Shown: positions 1 through 8,410, counted from the stretch's first letter. The stretch: 64,000 nt of DNA from Nonomuraea angiospora (GCF_014873145.1 NZ_JADBEK010000001.1:1550001-1614000), one strand, 5' to 3'. Numbers and translations are program-made. The notes: a model not told the origin generated them from the sequence alone.

Positions 1-299
1 TCGCCGGCCGGGGCGTCGATGATGACGTTCTGGATGGTGCCGCCGTTGGCCACGACGAACATCGGGTCCTGGCTCTCGCCCTGGCCGCCGTCGCCGATGC
101 CGTAGTAGCGCTTCATGCCTCCGTCGAAGAACGTGCCGGCGTTGCGGGTCGAGGTGAGGTGCACGCTGCCGGTGTCCGAGGGCCAGGGGCCGCTGCCGTC
201 GGTCGGGGCGGCCTGCGCGGGCGTCGCCGCGGTGACGGCGGTCAGGAGCCCGGCGGCCATCGCTGTGGCCACCACGGTGGAACGGGATCGGAATGTCAA
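1..299 (-). CDS. Secreted pectate lyase (PL3-like), N-terminal part, cut by window start
   Basis: Only the first 99 codons lie in the window. A TTG start at 299 is chosen because an AAGGAGG ribosome site sits 6 nt upstream. The product starts with an arginine-containing n-region, a hydrophobic core (VVATAMAAGLLTAV) and an Ala-rich cleavage site (TPAQAA), so it is exported by Sec. The mature part reads GTFFDGGMKRYYGIGDGG, then DPMFVVANGGTIQNVIIDAP. This resembles the first parallel beta-helix rungs of family PL3 pectate lyases, which cleave polygalacturonate by beta-elimination. The catalytic region lies outside the window, so activity is inferred. A LacI-type operator lies just upstream and suggests induction by plant sugar. 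Confidence 0.75.
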   Translation of the reverse strand, partial: MTFRSRSTVVATAMAAGLLTAVTAATPAQAAPTDGSGPWPSDTGSVHLTSTRNAGTFFDGGMKRYYGIGDGGQGESQDPMFVVANGGTIQNVIIDAPAG

Positions 300-315
300 G
301 GTCGCCCTCCTTCTC

Positions 316-329
316 GGTAAGCGCTTTCC
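316..329. promoter_or_regulatory. LacI-family operator upstream of pectate lyase
   Basis: The sequence GGTAAGCGCTTTCC is a near-perfect palindrome around AGCGCT with one mismatched pair. It ends 17 bp before the TTG start of the pectate lyase. AAGCGCTT cores are typical of LacI/CcpA-like repressors of polysaccharide-degradation genes. The cognate regulator is not identified here. Confidence 0.65.
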
Positions 330-483
330 CAACGGGACTGGAGCTGCGCCTGCTTTGATCGCACGGGCACGGGCCCACGTCAAACCGCGGACGGGGGCGT
401 CGCCGCCGACCTGCGGATTCGGGCTGAAACTTTCATCTCTCCCGGCCCCCGGAATTGTCGGCCCGGCCGCGTAGGGTGCCCGC

Positions 484-3400
484 ATGGCGATGCTCATCGG
501 GAGGGAGCGACCCGCGGCCCTGCTCCTCGGCGAGGTCGAGCGCACGCTCGCCGGTCACGGCGCGCTGGTGCTCGTCACCGGCGAGGCGGGCATCGGCAAG
601 AGCGCCCTGGTGGCGGGCGCGGCGGAGGAGGCCGTGCGCGGGGGCGCCCGGCTGCTCGCCGGCGCCTGCTGGGAGGGCGAGGGCGCGCCGGGCTACTGGC
701 CCTGGGTCCAGGTGATCCGCCGCCTCACCCCCGGCGCGACGCTGCGGAGCCTGGCCCGCTCCGACGGGTTCGAGCTGTACGACGCGGTGACCGGCCTGCT
801 GGTGGACGCCTCCCGCGAGCGGCCGGTGGTGGTCGTGCTCGAAGACCTCCACTGGGCGGACGCGGCCTCGCTGCGGCTGCTGGAGTTCGTGGTGCGCCAT
901 GCCTGGTTCGAGCGGCTGCTGGTGATCGGCACCTATCGTGACGCCGAGGTCGACGGGCCGCTGAGCCTGCCCCTGGAGGCCAAGGCCACCGTCCTGACGC
1001 TGACGGGGCTGGACCGGGAGGAGGTGGGCCGGCTGGTGGCCCACACCACGGGCGCGGACCCCGGAGAGGAGCTGGTGACGGAGATCCACCGGCGCACGGG
1101 CGGCAACCCGTTCTTCGTGGAGCAGACCGCCCGCCTGTGGCAGGGCGGGACCCCTCTGGCGACGATCCCGCCGGGGGTGGGGGCGGCCGTGCGCCGCCGG
1201 TTGTCGCGGCTGCCGGAGGGGGTGCTCGAGGTGCTGCGCATGGCGGCGGTCCTGGGCCGCGACTTCACCGAACCCACCCTCCACACCGCGCTCACTGCCC
1301 CACCCCACGACTCCCCTCTCGCCGCCTCCCCACCCAACGGCATCCCTTTTGACGGCATCTCATCCCCCGGCATCACGTCCCACCGCATCTCATCCCAGGG
1401 CGCCTCTCCCAACGGGCCCTCGTCCGACGGCACCTTTCTCGACGGCTCCACATCCGACGGGGCCGCGCCTGGCGACCTCTCACCCGACGAGCCTTCGCGC
1501 GACGAACCCGCGCCTGACGACCCTCCGCGCGACGAACCCGCACCTGACGAGCAGACGCCTGACGAGCCCTCATCCGACGACGTGCCCTCGCTTGACGGGC
1601 CCCCACCACCTGACGGGCCTGCACCCGACGGCTCATCACCCAATGACCCGCCGCCTCGCGAGCCTGCGCCCAACGACTCCCCACCCCACGGGCCCTCGCT
1701 TGGCAGCCCCTCATCTGACGGGCCCCTCCCCGATGACCCTTCACCCGACAGCCCTTCACCCGGCGACTCTCCGCCTGACGGCCCCCTGCCCTACCGAGGA
1801 TCCCGTTCTTCATCCGTTCACGGCGTCGCCTCTCCGGCCGGACCGACGCTCGTGGCGACCGAAGCCTCAGTGCGGCGGGCCCTCGACCAGGCCGTGTCAG
1901 CCAAGCTCATCACCTCTCTGGGCTCCGGCCGCCATGCCTTCGTCCACGACCTTGTACGCGAGACCCTCTACGCCGAGCTGAACGAGCACGAAGTCCGCGC
2001 CAGGCACGCGGCCGCCCTCCGCGCCCTCGACCCGGCACCGGCCGCGATCCGCGCCCACCACGCGTACCTCGCCGCCGCACCCGACGCCCCCGCCCTCCTC
2101 CTCGCGGCGGCCAGGGACGCCGAGGCACGGATGGCGGACGAGGAAGCAGTCGGCCACTACCGGCGCGCCCTGGAGCTGGCCCCCGCGCGGGAGGCTCGCA
2201 AACGCGCCACGATCGGCCTGGACCTCGGCGTGGCGCAGTACCGGATGGGCGACACCGCCGCCGGCGCCCGCACACTGGAGGCCGCCGTCGCCATCACCCG
2301 CCGCCTCGACGACCCCGACCTGCTGGCCCTGACCGCCCTGAAGCTGCACGACCTCGGCCACACCGGCCAGGGCCGCTGGACGGACTTCGTCCACGAGACC
2401 CACCACCGCCTGGTCCCCCCGTCCACCCCCACTGCCAACACGCCCGCCCGCGAGACCACCGGGCCCGTACAGGGCGAACCCCCATCCAGGCGGCCCGGGG
2501 CTCAGAGCGCGCCAAACCATCGCAGACCCAGCCCAGCGATCGCAGTGGGCCCGCCACCCAACCACACCCCAACGACACACCGGCCCAACGACACCGCGTA
2601 CACGTCCACCCGCGTCTCCCACGAGACGGCCGACACCGCACGTGAAAGTGGAACTACCCGCCAGGTCCACCCCACCCACGAGGGCAACGCCACGAGACGC
2701 CAGCACGGCGACACCACGGGCGAGCGCAACACCACGGGCCCGCGCGATATCCCCGGCAACAGGCGCGGCGACGTCACGCACACGACCACCGGCCTCTCCC
2801 ACGAGACGGACGACACCACAGGTCAGCACGGCACCGCACAGGACCTCAATGTCCTGCACGACCGCAACGCCCTGCACCTGATCGACCACCCACGTGAGGC
2901 CAACTACCTGCGCAAGGCCGACCACCGGCGCGAAGACGACCACCCTCGTGAAGACGACCCCCGGCGCGAGGCCGACCACCAGTGCCAAGCCGACCATCCG
3001 CATGAGGTCGACCACCCACGTGAGGACGACCACCAGCGCGAGGCCGAGCACCCACGTGAGGACGACCACCAGCGCGAGGGTGACGCCTTGCTCGGCGGCG
3101 ACACCACGCCCCACACCGCTGCCTACGGCCGGGGGCGGTTGGATGTCGCGGCCCGGGAGTTGAGCGCGGTCGCGGCGGAGCTGGCCAGGCAGGGGGCGGA
3201 CGACGAGACACTCGGCTTCAGCCTGCTGGCCAGGCTAGGGGCCATTTGGGGACCGGGCAGCGCGGCCGAGCGGCTGGCCGTCACCGACGAGCTGTCGGCC
3301 GTGGCGCGGCGAAACCGGGATCAACGGCTGGAGCTGGCCGCGCGGTCCTGGCGCGTCGGGGCGCTGCTGGAGATGGGGGATCCCCGGTGCCTGCCCGAGC

Positions 3401-4698
3401 TGCAGGCGTTCGCCACGCGCGCCGAAGGTGCCGAGCTGGCGCTGTTCCAGCATGAGGCCACGGTCCTCAGGGCCATGTTCGCCACGCTCGCCGGACGCTT
3501 CGACGAGGCGGCGACGCACATCGACGCCGCCTACGAGCGGGGCGAGCAACCAGGCATCGGCCGACGCGACCTGCGCTGGATGCAGCGGTGGTCGGCCGCG
3601 ACGCTCAGGGGTCGCTTCGACGTGGCCGACGGCGTTCTGGCGGAGATGGAGCTCGCGGGCAGCCATCACTTCCCGCTCTACCGCGCCGCGACGGCGGTGC
3701 AGCGCGGCGACGAGGGCGCGGCGCGCCATCTGGCGGCGGTCGTGACGGGGGGCGAGCAGTACCTGCGGTGGATGGCACCGCTGTGGCTGAGGCTCCAGGC
3801 GCAGGCGGCCGCCCTGTCCAAGGACCCGGTGCTCTGCGAGCGCGCACGGGCCGCGATCATCCCGTACGTCGGCCAATGGGGTGTGACGGCCACGGTCGCC
3901 GTCGAGGGGCCGTTCGCGCACTGGGTGGCGGTGCTCGACGCCGCCCAGGGACGCTGGGACGAGGCCGTCGCCGGGTTCACCGCCGCCTGTCACGCGGCCG
4001 ACCTGCTGGGCGCCCGGCCCTGGTCGATCGAGTCCCGCGCCCGCCTGGCCGAGGCGCTCCAGGCGCGCGGCGACGACGCCTCCACACTGATCGCACAGGT
4101 CGAGCGGGACGCCGCCGGCCTGGGCATGCTGGTACGCCTGCCGCGCGCCGCAGCCAACGCCTTCCGCCTCGACGGCGGGGTCTGGACCCTGACCTTCGCC
4201 GGCCGCACCGTGCACCTGCCCGACTCCAAGGGCCTGGCCGACCTGCGCGTCCTGCTCGACCGCCCTGGAAGCGACGTCTCGGCGGTCGAGCTGCTGAACC
4301 CGGCCGGCGGCGAGGTCGTGCTCGCTGCCAGGAGCATGGGCGGCGACGACGTACTGGATGAGAAGGCCAGGACCCGCTACCGGAGACGGCTCGAACTGCT
4401 CGACGACGAGATCGACCGAGCCACGGAACTGGGCGACGACCGCCGGGCGGCCGAGCTCGACGCCGAGCGCACGGCGCTGCTGAACGAACTGCGCACGGCC
4501 GCCGGGCTGGGCGGCCGCCCGCGCCGGCTCGGCGACGAGGCCGAACGCGCCCGCAAGGCGGTCACCAACCGGATCCGCAACACACTGCGCCAGCTCGACC
4601 AACGCCACCCGGAACTGGCCGCGCACCTGAGATCCTCGGTCTCCACCGGCGCCACCTGCCGGTATCACCCCAGCCCCGAAGTGCGCTGGCCACCGTAA
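484..4698 (+). CDS. Large AAA/TPR ATPase, LuxR/MalT-like, with two low-complexity inserts
   Basis: A 1404-aa cytoplasmic STAND/AAA-type ATPase. It has Walker A GEAGIGKSAL (Lys39), Walker B with VVVVLEDLHWADAAS (about residue 116), then a winged-helix/helical region and TPR-like repeats rich in Ala, Arg and Leu. The C-terminus (SVSTGATCRYHP and a charged coiled stretch RYRRRLELLDDEIDRA) is the standard end of a family of predicted ATPase regulators; no LuxR-type HTH is visible. Two blocks look foreign to the fold. Residues about 272-452 are some 31 pentapeptides of the type D-G/E/D-x-x-P/S. Residues about 645-880 are Thr/His/Asp/Arg-rich and end in about 11 hexapeptides like EDDHQR. Without them the protein would be near 990 aa, a usual family size. 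A second ATG lies at 490. The target of regulation is unknown. Confidence 0.7.
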   Translation: MAMLIGRERPAALLLGEVERTLAGHGALVLVTGEAGIGKSALVAGAAEEAVRGGARLLAGACWEGEGAPGYWPWVQVIRRLTPGATLRSLARSDGFELYDAVTGLLVDASRERPVVVVLEDLHWADAASLRLLEFVVRHAWFERLLVIGTYRDAEVDGPLSLPLEAKATVLTLTGLDREEVGRLVAHTTGADPGEELVTEIHRRTGGNPFFVEQTARLWQGGTPLATIPPGVGAAVRRRLSRLPEGVLEVLRMAAVLGRDFTEPTLHTALTAPPHDSPLAASPPNGIPFDGISSPGITSHRISSQGASPNGPSSDGTFLDGSTSDGAAPGDLSPDEPSRDEPAPDDPPRDEPAPDEQTPDEPSSDDVPSLDGPPPPDGPAPDGSSPNDPPPREPAPNDSPPHGPSLGSPSSDGPLPDDPSPDSPSPGDSPPDGPLPYRGSRSSSVHGVASPAGPTLVATEASVRRALDQAVSAKLITSLGSGRHAFVHDLVRETLYAELNEHEVRARHAAALRALDPAPAAIRAHHAYLAAAPDAPALLLAAARDAEARMADEEAVGHYRRALELAPAREARKRATIGLDLGVAQYRMGDTAAGARTLEAAVAITRRLDDPDLLALTALKLHDLGHTGQGRWTDFVHETHHRLVPPSTPTANTPARETTGPVQGEPPSRRPGAQSAPNHRRPSPAIAVGPPPNHTPTTHRPNDTAYTSTRVSHETADTARESGTTRQVHPTHEGNATRRQHGDTTGERNTTGPRDIPGNRRGDVTHTTTGLSHETDDTTGQHGTAQDLNVLHDRNALHLIDHPREANYLRKADHRREDDHPREDDPRREADHQCQADHPHEVDHPREDDHQREAEHPREDDHQREGDALLGGDTTPHTAAYGRGRLDVAARELSAVAAELARQGADDETLGFSLLARLGAIWGPGSAAERLAVTDELSAVARRNRDQRLELAARSWRVGALLEMGDPRCLPELQAFATRAEGAELALFQHEATVLRAMFATLAGRFDEAATHIDAAYERGEQPGIGRRDLRWMQRWSAATLRGRFDVADGVLAEMELAGSHHFPLYRAATAVQRGDEGAARHLAAVVTGGEQYLRWMAPLWLRLQAQAAALSKDPVLCERARAAIIPYVGQWGVTATVAVEGPFAHWVAVLDAAQGRWDEAVAGFTAACHAADLLGARPWSIESRARLAEALQARGDDASTLIAQVERDAAGLGMLVRLPRAAANAFRLDGGVWTLTFAGRTVHLPDSKGLADLRVLLDRPGSDVSAVELLNPAGGEVVLAARSMGGDDVLDEKARTRYRRRLELLDDEIDRATELGDDRRAAELDAERTALLNELRTAAGLGGRPRRLGDEAERARKAVTNRIRNTLRQLDQRHPELAAHLRSSVSTGATCRYHPSPEVRWPP
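1330..1800 (+). repeat. 15-bp minisatellite inside the ATPase gene (pentapeptide repeat)
   Basis: About 31 tandem, degenerate 15-bp units keep the reading frame and encode pentapeptides such as DEPAP, DDPSP, DGPLP and NDSPP. A well-conserved unit is GACGAACCCGCRCCT. The block separates the ATPase core (ends near base 1290) from a helical segment that resumes near base 1870. It looks like an expanded linker rather than a domain. A related 15-bp unit appears in the neighbouring epoxide hydrolase gene. Confidence 0.75.
2880..3085 (+). repeat. 18-bp minisatellite inside the ATPase gene (hexapeptide repeat)
   Basis: About eleven 18-bp units encode hexapeptides of the form E-D/A-D-H-x-R. A near-exact two-unit (36-bp) direct repeat starts near 3021 and again near 3057. 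The repeat forms the end of a longer Thr/His-rich irregular block (about 2415-3110) placed between TPR-like segments. Confidence 0.75.
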
Positions 4699-4758
4699 CC
4701 ACCGGCCGTCAAAGGCACCGATCACCGTGCCGCACGCCCGCCGCTTGGCCGGGCGGAG

Positions 4759-6291
4759 TCAGCGGAGCTTCGCGAAGAACGTGGTGACGTCCTCGGTGAA
4801 GAGGCCAGGCTGCTCGGTGGCGAAGAAATGACCGCCCTTGTCGTACTCGGCCCAGTGCACGATGTTGTGGTCGCGTTCAGCCCAGGGGCGGATGGTGACG
4901 TCGCAGGGCTTCGACACGAGCACGCCCGTCGGCACGGTGCCCCGCGCTGCCGCAGCCCAGTCCCCCGCAGTACCCGAGTCGGACGCCCCCAAAGCGGCCG
5001 CACCGCCCCAGACACCGCCACCGCCCGAGTCGGACACCCCCGAAACGGCCGCACCGCCCCAGACACCGCCACCACCCGCACCGGACGCACCCGAATCCGA
5101 TGCGATGGAGCCCGACGCGGCACCCCGCTCACCGGCGGCACCCAGATCGGAGCCACCACCCAAGTCGGACGCCCTCGAAACGGCCGCACCGCCCCAGTCA
5201 CCGCCACCACCCGAACCGGACGCACCCGAACCGGACGCACCCGAATCCAACGCGCTCGGGCCGGACGCGCCACCCCACCCACCGGCAGCACCCGCATCGG
5301 GAGCGTCGCCCCCGTCGGAAGCGCCACTAGAGACGGACCCGCCACTCGCCAGGGCGGTCCAGTCGTCGGCGCCGGCTTCGCTCCAGTCGGTCGCGCCCAT
5401 GCTCTCGTAATAGAACTGCGCCGACGACCCCGCCGTGCCGGTCAGCCAGTAGATGGTGACGTTGGTCAGCATGAGGTCGCGGTCGATCGAGTCCTCAGGC
5501 AGCCCCTCCACCGGGTCCGTCAGCTCCTTGAACTTCTCCATGATCCACGCCAGCTGCCCCACCGGCGAGTCGTGCAGCCCGTACGAGACCGTCTGTGGCC
5601 GCTTCGACTGAGTCTGGAGGTAGCCGTCGTTGAAGTTCTGCATCGTGTCCCAGCGCCGCCGCTCCTCCTCCGTCAGCCCGTCCATCTCCCCCTCCTGGCC
5701 GATGGGAAAGGTGATGGCGGCATTGAGATGGACGCCGATGACGTGGTCGGGGGCGTGTCTGCCCATTTCCGGCGCGATGAAGGAGCCGCTGTCCCCGCCC
5801 TGCACCCCGTACCTGTCGTAGCCGAGCAGCGCCATCAGCTGCGTGAACGCCCTGGCGGTGCGGGCGGGATCCCAGCCGGGGCCGGACAGCGGGGTGGAGA
5901 AGCCGAAGCCCGGCAGGGAGGGGATGACCAGGTGGAAGTCTCGTGAGAGGGGCTCTATGACGTCCAGGAACATCACGAACGTGCCCGGCCAGCCGTGCAG
6001 GAGCATGAGCGGCAGGGCGGACGGGTTGTCGGAGCGGAGGTGGGCGAAGTGGATGTCCTGCCCGTCGATCGTGGTGGTGAACTGGGGGATCTCGTTGAGT
6101 CTGGCCTCGTGGGCGCGCCAGTCGTAGCCGGTGCGCCAGTATTCGGCCAGGTTCTTGAGGTAGTCGAGGGGGACGCCGCGCTCCCATCCGGTGCCGGGGA
6201 GCTGGTCCTGCCAGCGGGTCATGGCCAGGCGGGTGCGGAGGTCGTCCAGGTCCCGCTGGGGGACTTCAATACTAAAAGGGCGAATTGTCAT
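4759..6291 (-). CDS. Epoxide hydrolase (EHN-type alpha/beta hydrolase) with Gly/Ser/Ala insert
   Basis: A 510-aa alpha/beta hydrolase of the microsomal-type epoxide hydrolase family, which opens epoxides to diols by a covalent ester intermediate. The N-terminal EHN segment ([19 protein letters not shown]) is present. The HGWP oxyanion motif, the nucleophile Asp167 in [10 protein letters not shown] and the base His488 in GGHFFATEQ can be read. Family members are usually near 380-400 aa. The excess is a Gly/Ser/Ala/Trp low-complexity block at about residues 314-447, placed just before the conserved VPTGV strand. The start is fixed by AGGAG 7 nt upstream of ATG. It is 21 bp downstream of the NmrA-like gene on the same strand, so probably co-transcribed with it. 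Confidence 0.85.
   Translation of the reverse strand: MTIRPFSIEVPQRDLDDLRTRLAMTRWQDQLPGTGWERGVPLDYLKNLAEYWRTGYDWRAHEARLNEIPQFTTTIDGQDIHFAHLRSDNPSALPLMLLHGWPGTFVMFLDVIEPLSRDFHLVIPSLPGFGFSTPLSGPGWDPARTARAFTQLMALLGYDRYGVQGGDSGSFIAPEMGRHAPDHVIGVHLNAAITFPIGQEGEMDGLTEEERRRWDTMQNFNDGYLQTQSKRPQTVSYGLHDSPVGQLAWIMEKFKELTDPVEGLPEDSIDRDLMLTNVTIYWLTGTAGSSAQFYYESMGATDWSEAGADDWTALASGGSVSSGASDGGDAPDAGAAGGWGGASGPSALDSGASGSGASGSGGGGDWGGAAVSRASDLGGGSDLGAAGERGAASGSIASDSGASGAGGGGVWGGAAVSGVSDSGGGGVWGGAAALGASDSGTAGDWAAAARGTVPTGVLVSKPCDVTIRPWAERDHNIVHWAEYDKGGHFFATEQPGLFTEDVTTFFAKLR
4951..5350. repeat. Minisatellite insert in the epoxide hydrolase gene
   Basis: On the plus strand the block resolves into 15-bp units (GCACCCGAACCGGAC occurs twice in tandem). 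It also shows a higher-order period of 135 bp (9 x 15) between copies of CGGCCGCACCGCCCCAG at about 5046 and 5181, with a third copy at 4995. All spacings are multiples of 3, so the frame of the hydrolase is kept. Read on the minus strand it gives [10 protein letters not shown] and SDSGG pentads. Confidence 0.75.
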
Positions 6292-6312
6292 GATATTTCT
6301 CCTGGTAATGGG

Positions 6313-7131
6313 CTAAGGGCGGAAGGCGGCGGCGTGCTCGGCGGCCCACTGGGCGAACGTCCGCCCAGGACGGCCGGTCACCTGCTCCACGGTCGGCAGC
6401 ACGACCGAGGCCGCGTCCGGCGGGTTGGCACCCAGCCCGACCGCGAACTCGATCAGCTCCTCCCCCGCCCCCCACGCCTCCATCGACGCCCGATACTGTT
6501 CCTCGCTCAGCTCCTCGAACCGGATCTCCCGCCCGACGGCCTCGCCGATCACGCGGGCCCGCCGCTCCGGCGTCAGCGCCTCCGGCCCGGTGAGCAGGTA
6601 CGACCGCCCGGCGTGCCCCTCCTCGACCAGCGCCGCCACGGCGACGGCGGCGATGTCGGCCTCGTGCACCACGGCTCCCGGATGGTTGCCGAAGACCCGG
6701 ACCACACCCTCCTCGCGGATCGATTCGGCCCACTCCAGCGCGTTGGTCATGAACTCCACGCAGCGCAACTGCGTCCAGCCGAGGTCCCCGGCCCGCAGCG
6801 CCTCCTCGACCGAGCACTCGTCCCAACTGCTCAGCACGCTGACGCGGGTCACGCCCGCCTTCGCGGCCAGCTCGACGAGCTCGGGCCCGGTCTGGAGCGC
6901 CGCCTGGTCGTCTCCGGCGACGGTGATCAGGTGCAGCCCGGTCACGCCTTCCAGCGCGGGGCCCAGGGACTGCGGCGCGGTCAGATCACCGTAGGCCACC
7001 TCCACGGACTCGGGCAGCCGTGCCGCCGCCGGGTTCCTGGTCAGAGCCCGGACCCGCTCGGCACGCGCGACGAGCTGCGCCACGACCTGGCGGCCGACCG
7101 TGCCGGTGGCGCCGGTCACGAGAATCGTCAT
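6313..7131 (-). CDS. NmrA/SDR-type NAD(P)-binding protein
   Basis: A 272-aa atypical short-chain dehydrogenase. The N-terminal Rossmann motif TGATGTVGRQVVAQL begins at residue 6. The C-terminal part (GREIRFEELSEEQYRAS, GRPGRTFAQWAAEHA) is typical of NmrA-like proteins, the group of quinone reductase QorB and of redox sensors. No Tyr-x3-Lys pair is evident, which is usual for this group. The ATG start is preceded by GAGAGGAAAGC. It is the first gene of a likely two-gene unit with the epoxide hydrolase. The exact substrate, or a purely sensory role, cannot be read from the sequence. Confidence 0.75.
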   Translation of the reverse strand: MTILVTGATGTVGRQVVAQLVARAERVRALTRNPAAARLPESVEVAYGDLTAPQSLGPALEGVTGLHLITVAGDDQAALQTGPELVELAAKAGVTRVSVLSSWDECSVEEALRAGDLGWTQLRCVEFMTNALEWAESIREEGVVRVFGNHPGAVVHEADIAAVAVAALVEEGHAGRSYLLTGPEALTPERRARVIGEAVGREIRFEELSEEQYRASMEAWGAGEELIEFAVGLGANPPDAASVVLPTVEQVTGRPGRTFAQWAAEHAAAFRP

Positions 7132-7590
7132 GCTTTCCTCTCATCCGATGATCTCGAACATCGAGAACGTCTCGACAGGCAGGCGCCACACGGGAAATAG
7201 CACCCGCTACACGGGGGGAGACTCCGTCCACCAGCCCGTGCCACAGGACCGCGCCGGCCATCGGCGGCAACTCGAGGACGTACCGGAGGAGGGCCGACCC
7301 GCCCGGACACCTCTCGCCTGCGCTCAACGGCCATCGCGTACGTGCTCGCCGAGCGCATCAGCAGCCACGGCCTGCCTCTCCCCGCGCCAGCAACTGGCGT
7401 AGGAACCGGTCGAGCGGCGGAAGCCTCGCGGAACGCGCCGCACCTCCGGGCGCCGCGAAGGGTGACGACCGGCGACACGCCGGTGGAGCCCCCGAACGTA
7501 CGCAACTTCTACGGAGGCGGGAGGACGCGACGAGCGGGAAAGGCGGGCGTCCCCACACCGCCTCGAAGGAGGCTCGCATGGTGACCACGG
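7132..7590. other. No gene recognised
   Basis: This 459-bp stretch upstream of the NmrA-like gene has open frames in several directions. None shows a known motif or a convincing ribosome site. It must hold the promoter of the NmrA-like gene. It ends at the 3' boundary of a group II intron remnant, so it may partly be scrambled exon sequence. Confidence 0.5.
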
Positions 7591-7630
7591 GTCGGGTCGC
7601 CGGGAGGGATTTCACCTCCCGGCTCCCACG

Positions 7631-7664
7631 GATCCGGGCGTGACGGTCTCCCGTCACCCGGCTC
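7631..7664 (-). ncRNA. Group II intron domain V
   Basis: The minus strand reads GAGCCGGG, then TGACGG-GAGA-CCGTCA, a CG two-base bulge, and CCCGGATC. This is the 34-nt catalytic domain V: the AGC triad, GNRA-type tetraloop and two-base bulge are present. The usual G-U wobble pair near the base is a G-A mismatch here, consistent with decay. Confidence 0.75.
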
Positions 7665-7915
7665 TTGTCACCCCTGGTCCCCAGAAACCACAGGTCCAGC
7701 GCCAATGCGCGAACAGCTGGGGGTAGTGGGTGGTGATTCCCTTCCCAGCATGTCTTGGCTTTCTTGAACCCGCGTAGCCGGCGGTATTTCTTGCGGATCC
7801 ACCGCATCAGGTAGACGTTGATGCGTTGCAGGAGAGGATGCAGCACGGAGCGGTAGAACGCCCCGTAGTACTGCATCCAGCCCCGCACCATCGGGTCGAT
7901 CGCGTGGGGCTCACA
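7654..7915 (-). pseudogene. Group II intron maturase, C-terminal fragment, frameshifted
   Basis: The fragment reads MVRGWMQYYGAFYRSVLHPL and then RINVYLMRWIRKKYRRLRGF, which is the maturase X/En-proximal tail of bacterial group II intron reverse transcriptases. After FKKAKTCWEG the frame must shift by one base to continue as ITTHYPQLFAHWRW and FWGPG, ending in a TGA at 7654-7656 inside domain V. The whole reverse transcriptase domain is absent. It is not a functional gene. Confidence 0.8.
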
Positions 7916-7974
7916 GCATCACATCAAGAACCCTGCCTATAGGCAGCCTCCGTGTTCGTGGCACACAGCCCTTT

Positions 7975-8205
7975 TCATTCTGGACAGCGGCCGTCTTCGT
8001 TGAGCCGCAGGACGAGGACGGCCTGGACGATCGGGGTGGTGCGGTGCGGGCAACAGCGCAGTTGGGCCAGGACCTTCCAGGTCTTCAAGGTGGAAACGGC
8101 GCTCGCCGTGGGCGAGGGTGAGCGCGGTTGACCGATCGCTGGTGGCCGGACAGCAGCGGCCGCAGCCGGTGGCGTTCGAACGGCGTGCGGATGGTGCCGA
8201 CGGCG
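7975..8205 (-). pseudogene. IS5-family transposase C-terminal remnant, frameshifted (copy 1)
   Basis: The minus strand encodes VGTIRTPFERHRLRPLLSGH and SVNRAHPR, then after a one-base frame change STLKTWKVLAQLRCCPHRTT and PIVQAVLVLRLNEDG. This is the typical end of DDE transposases of IS5-related elements in actinomycetes. The rest of the element is missing. The copy is in the same orientation as a second remnant near 10.5 kb. A perfect 14-bp palindrome (CTGCCTATAGGCAG, 7933-7946) lies between it and the intron remnant. Confidence 0.75.
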
Positions 8206-8281
8206 GCGGGGTGTGCGCAGCACGGCTGCACGTGTGCTAGATTGGATCCAGTTGCAGTTGTGGTACCCATAAAAACTTGTG

Positions 8282-8317
8282 TGCACCTGACGGTATGTAG
8301 CCTCAGGTGCATTTTTT
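8282..8317 (+). terminator. Rho-independent terminator or attenuator upstream of cspA
   Basis: TGCACCTGA (8282-8290) pairs perfectly with TCAGGTGCA (8303-8311) around a 12-nt loop and is followed by six T residues. Such a U-tract is rare in this GC-rich DNA. It lies 94 bp before the cspA start. It either ends a transcript from the left or acts as an attenuator in the cspA leader. A second small hairpin (GAATCCG/CGGATTTC, 8361-8382) precedes the ribosome site. Confidence 0.65.
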
Positions 8318-8410
8318 GTTTGCCGGTCTTCTCCGGGTGTGGGCCAATTACGGCGACGCGGAATCCGTCCGATGCGGATTTCGGCTTTGCACCTATCAAA
8401 GGAGATCAAC

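Larger units (their letters stand above)
7591..7915 (-). mobile_element. Group II intron remnant: 3' end with domains V and VI
   Basis: On the minus strand a truncated maturase tail is followed by a domain V-like hairpin (7631-7664) and a domain VI-like hairpin (7592-7627), ending at CCCGAC (7596-7591). The 5' intron domains and most of the reverse transcriptase are missing, since an in-frame stop precedes about 7915. The element therefore cannot move by itself. It lies beside an IS5-type remnant, so the site has taken several insertions. Confidence 0.8.

Noticed and set aside
2880..3085. CRISPR-like repeated structure
   Set aside because: Units are 18 bp, contiguous without unique spacers, in frame with a protein, and no cas genes are near.
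1897..3114. Long minus-strand open frame opposite the ATPase repeats
   Set aside because: Low-complexity Val/Gly/Arg translation, no ribosome site, and the plus-strand ATPase continues through it with family motifs on both sides.
7342..7584. Small plus-strand frame as a possible gene
   Set aside because: No ribosome site or motif; it lies opposite the flank of the intron remnant.
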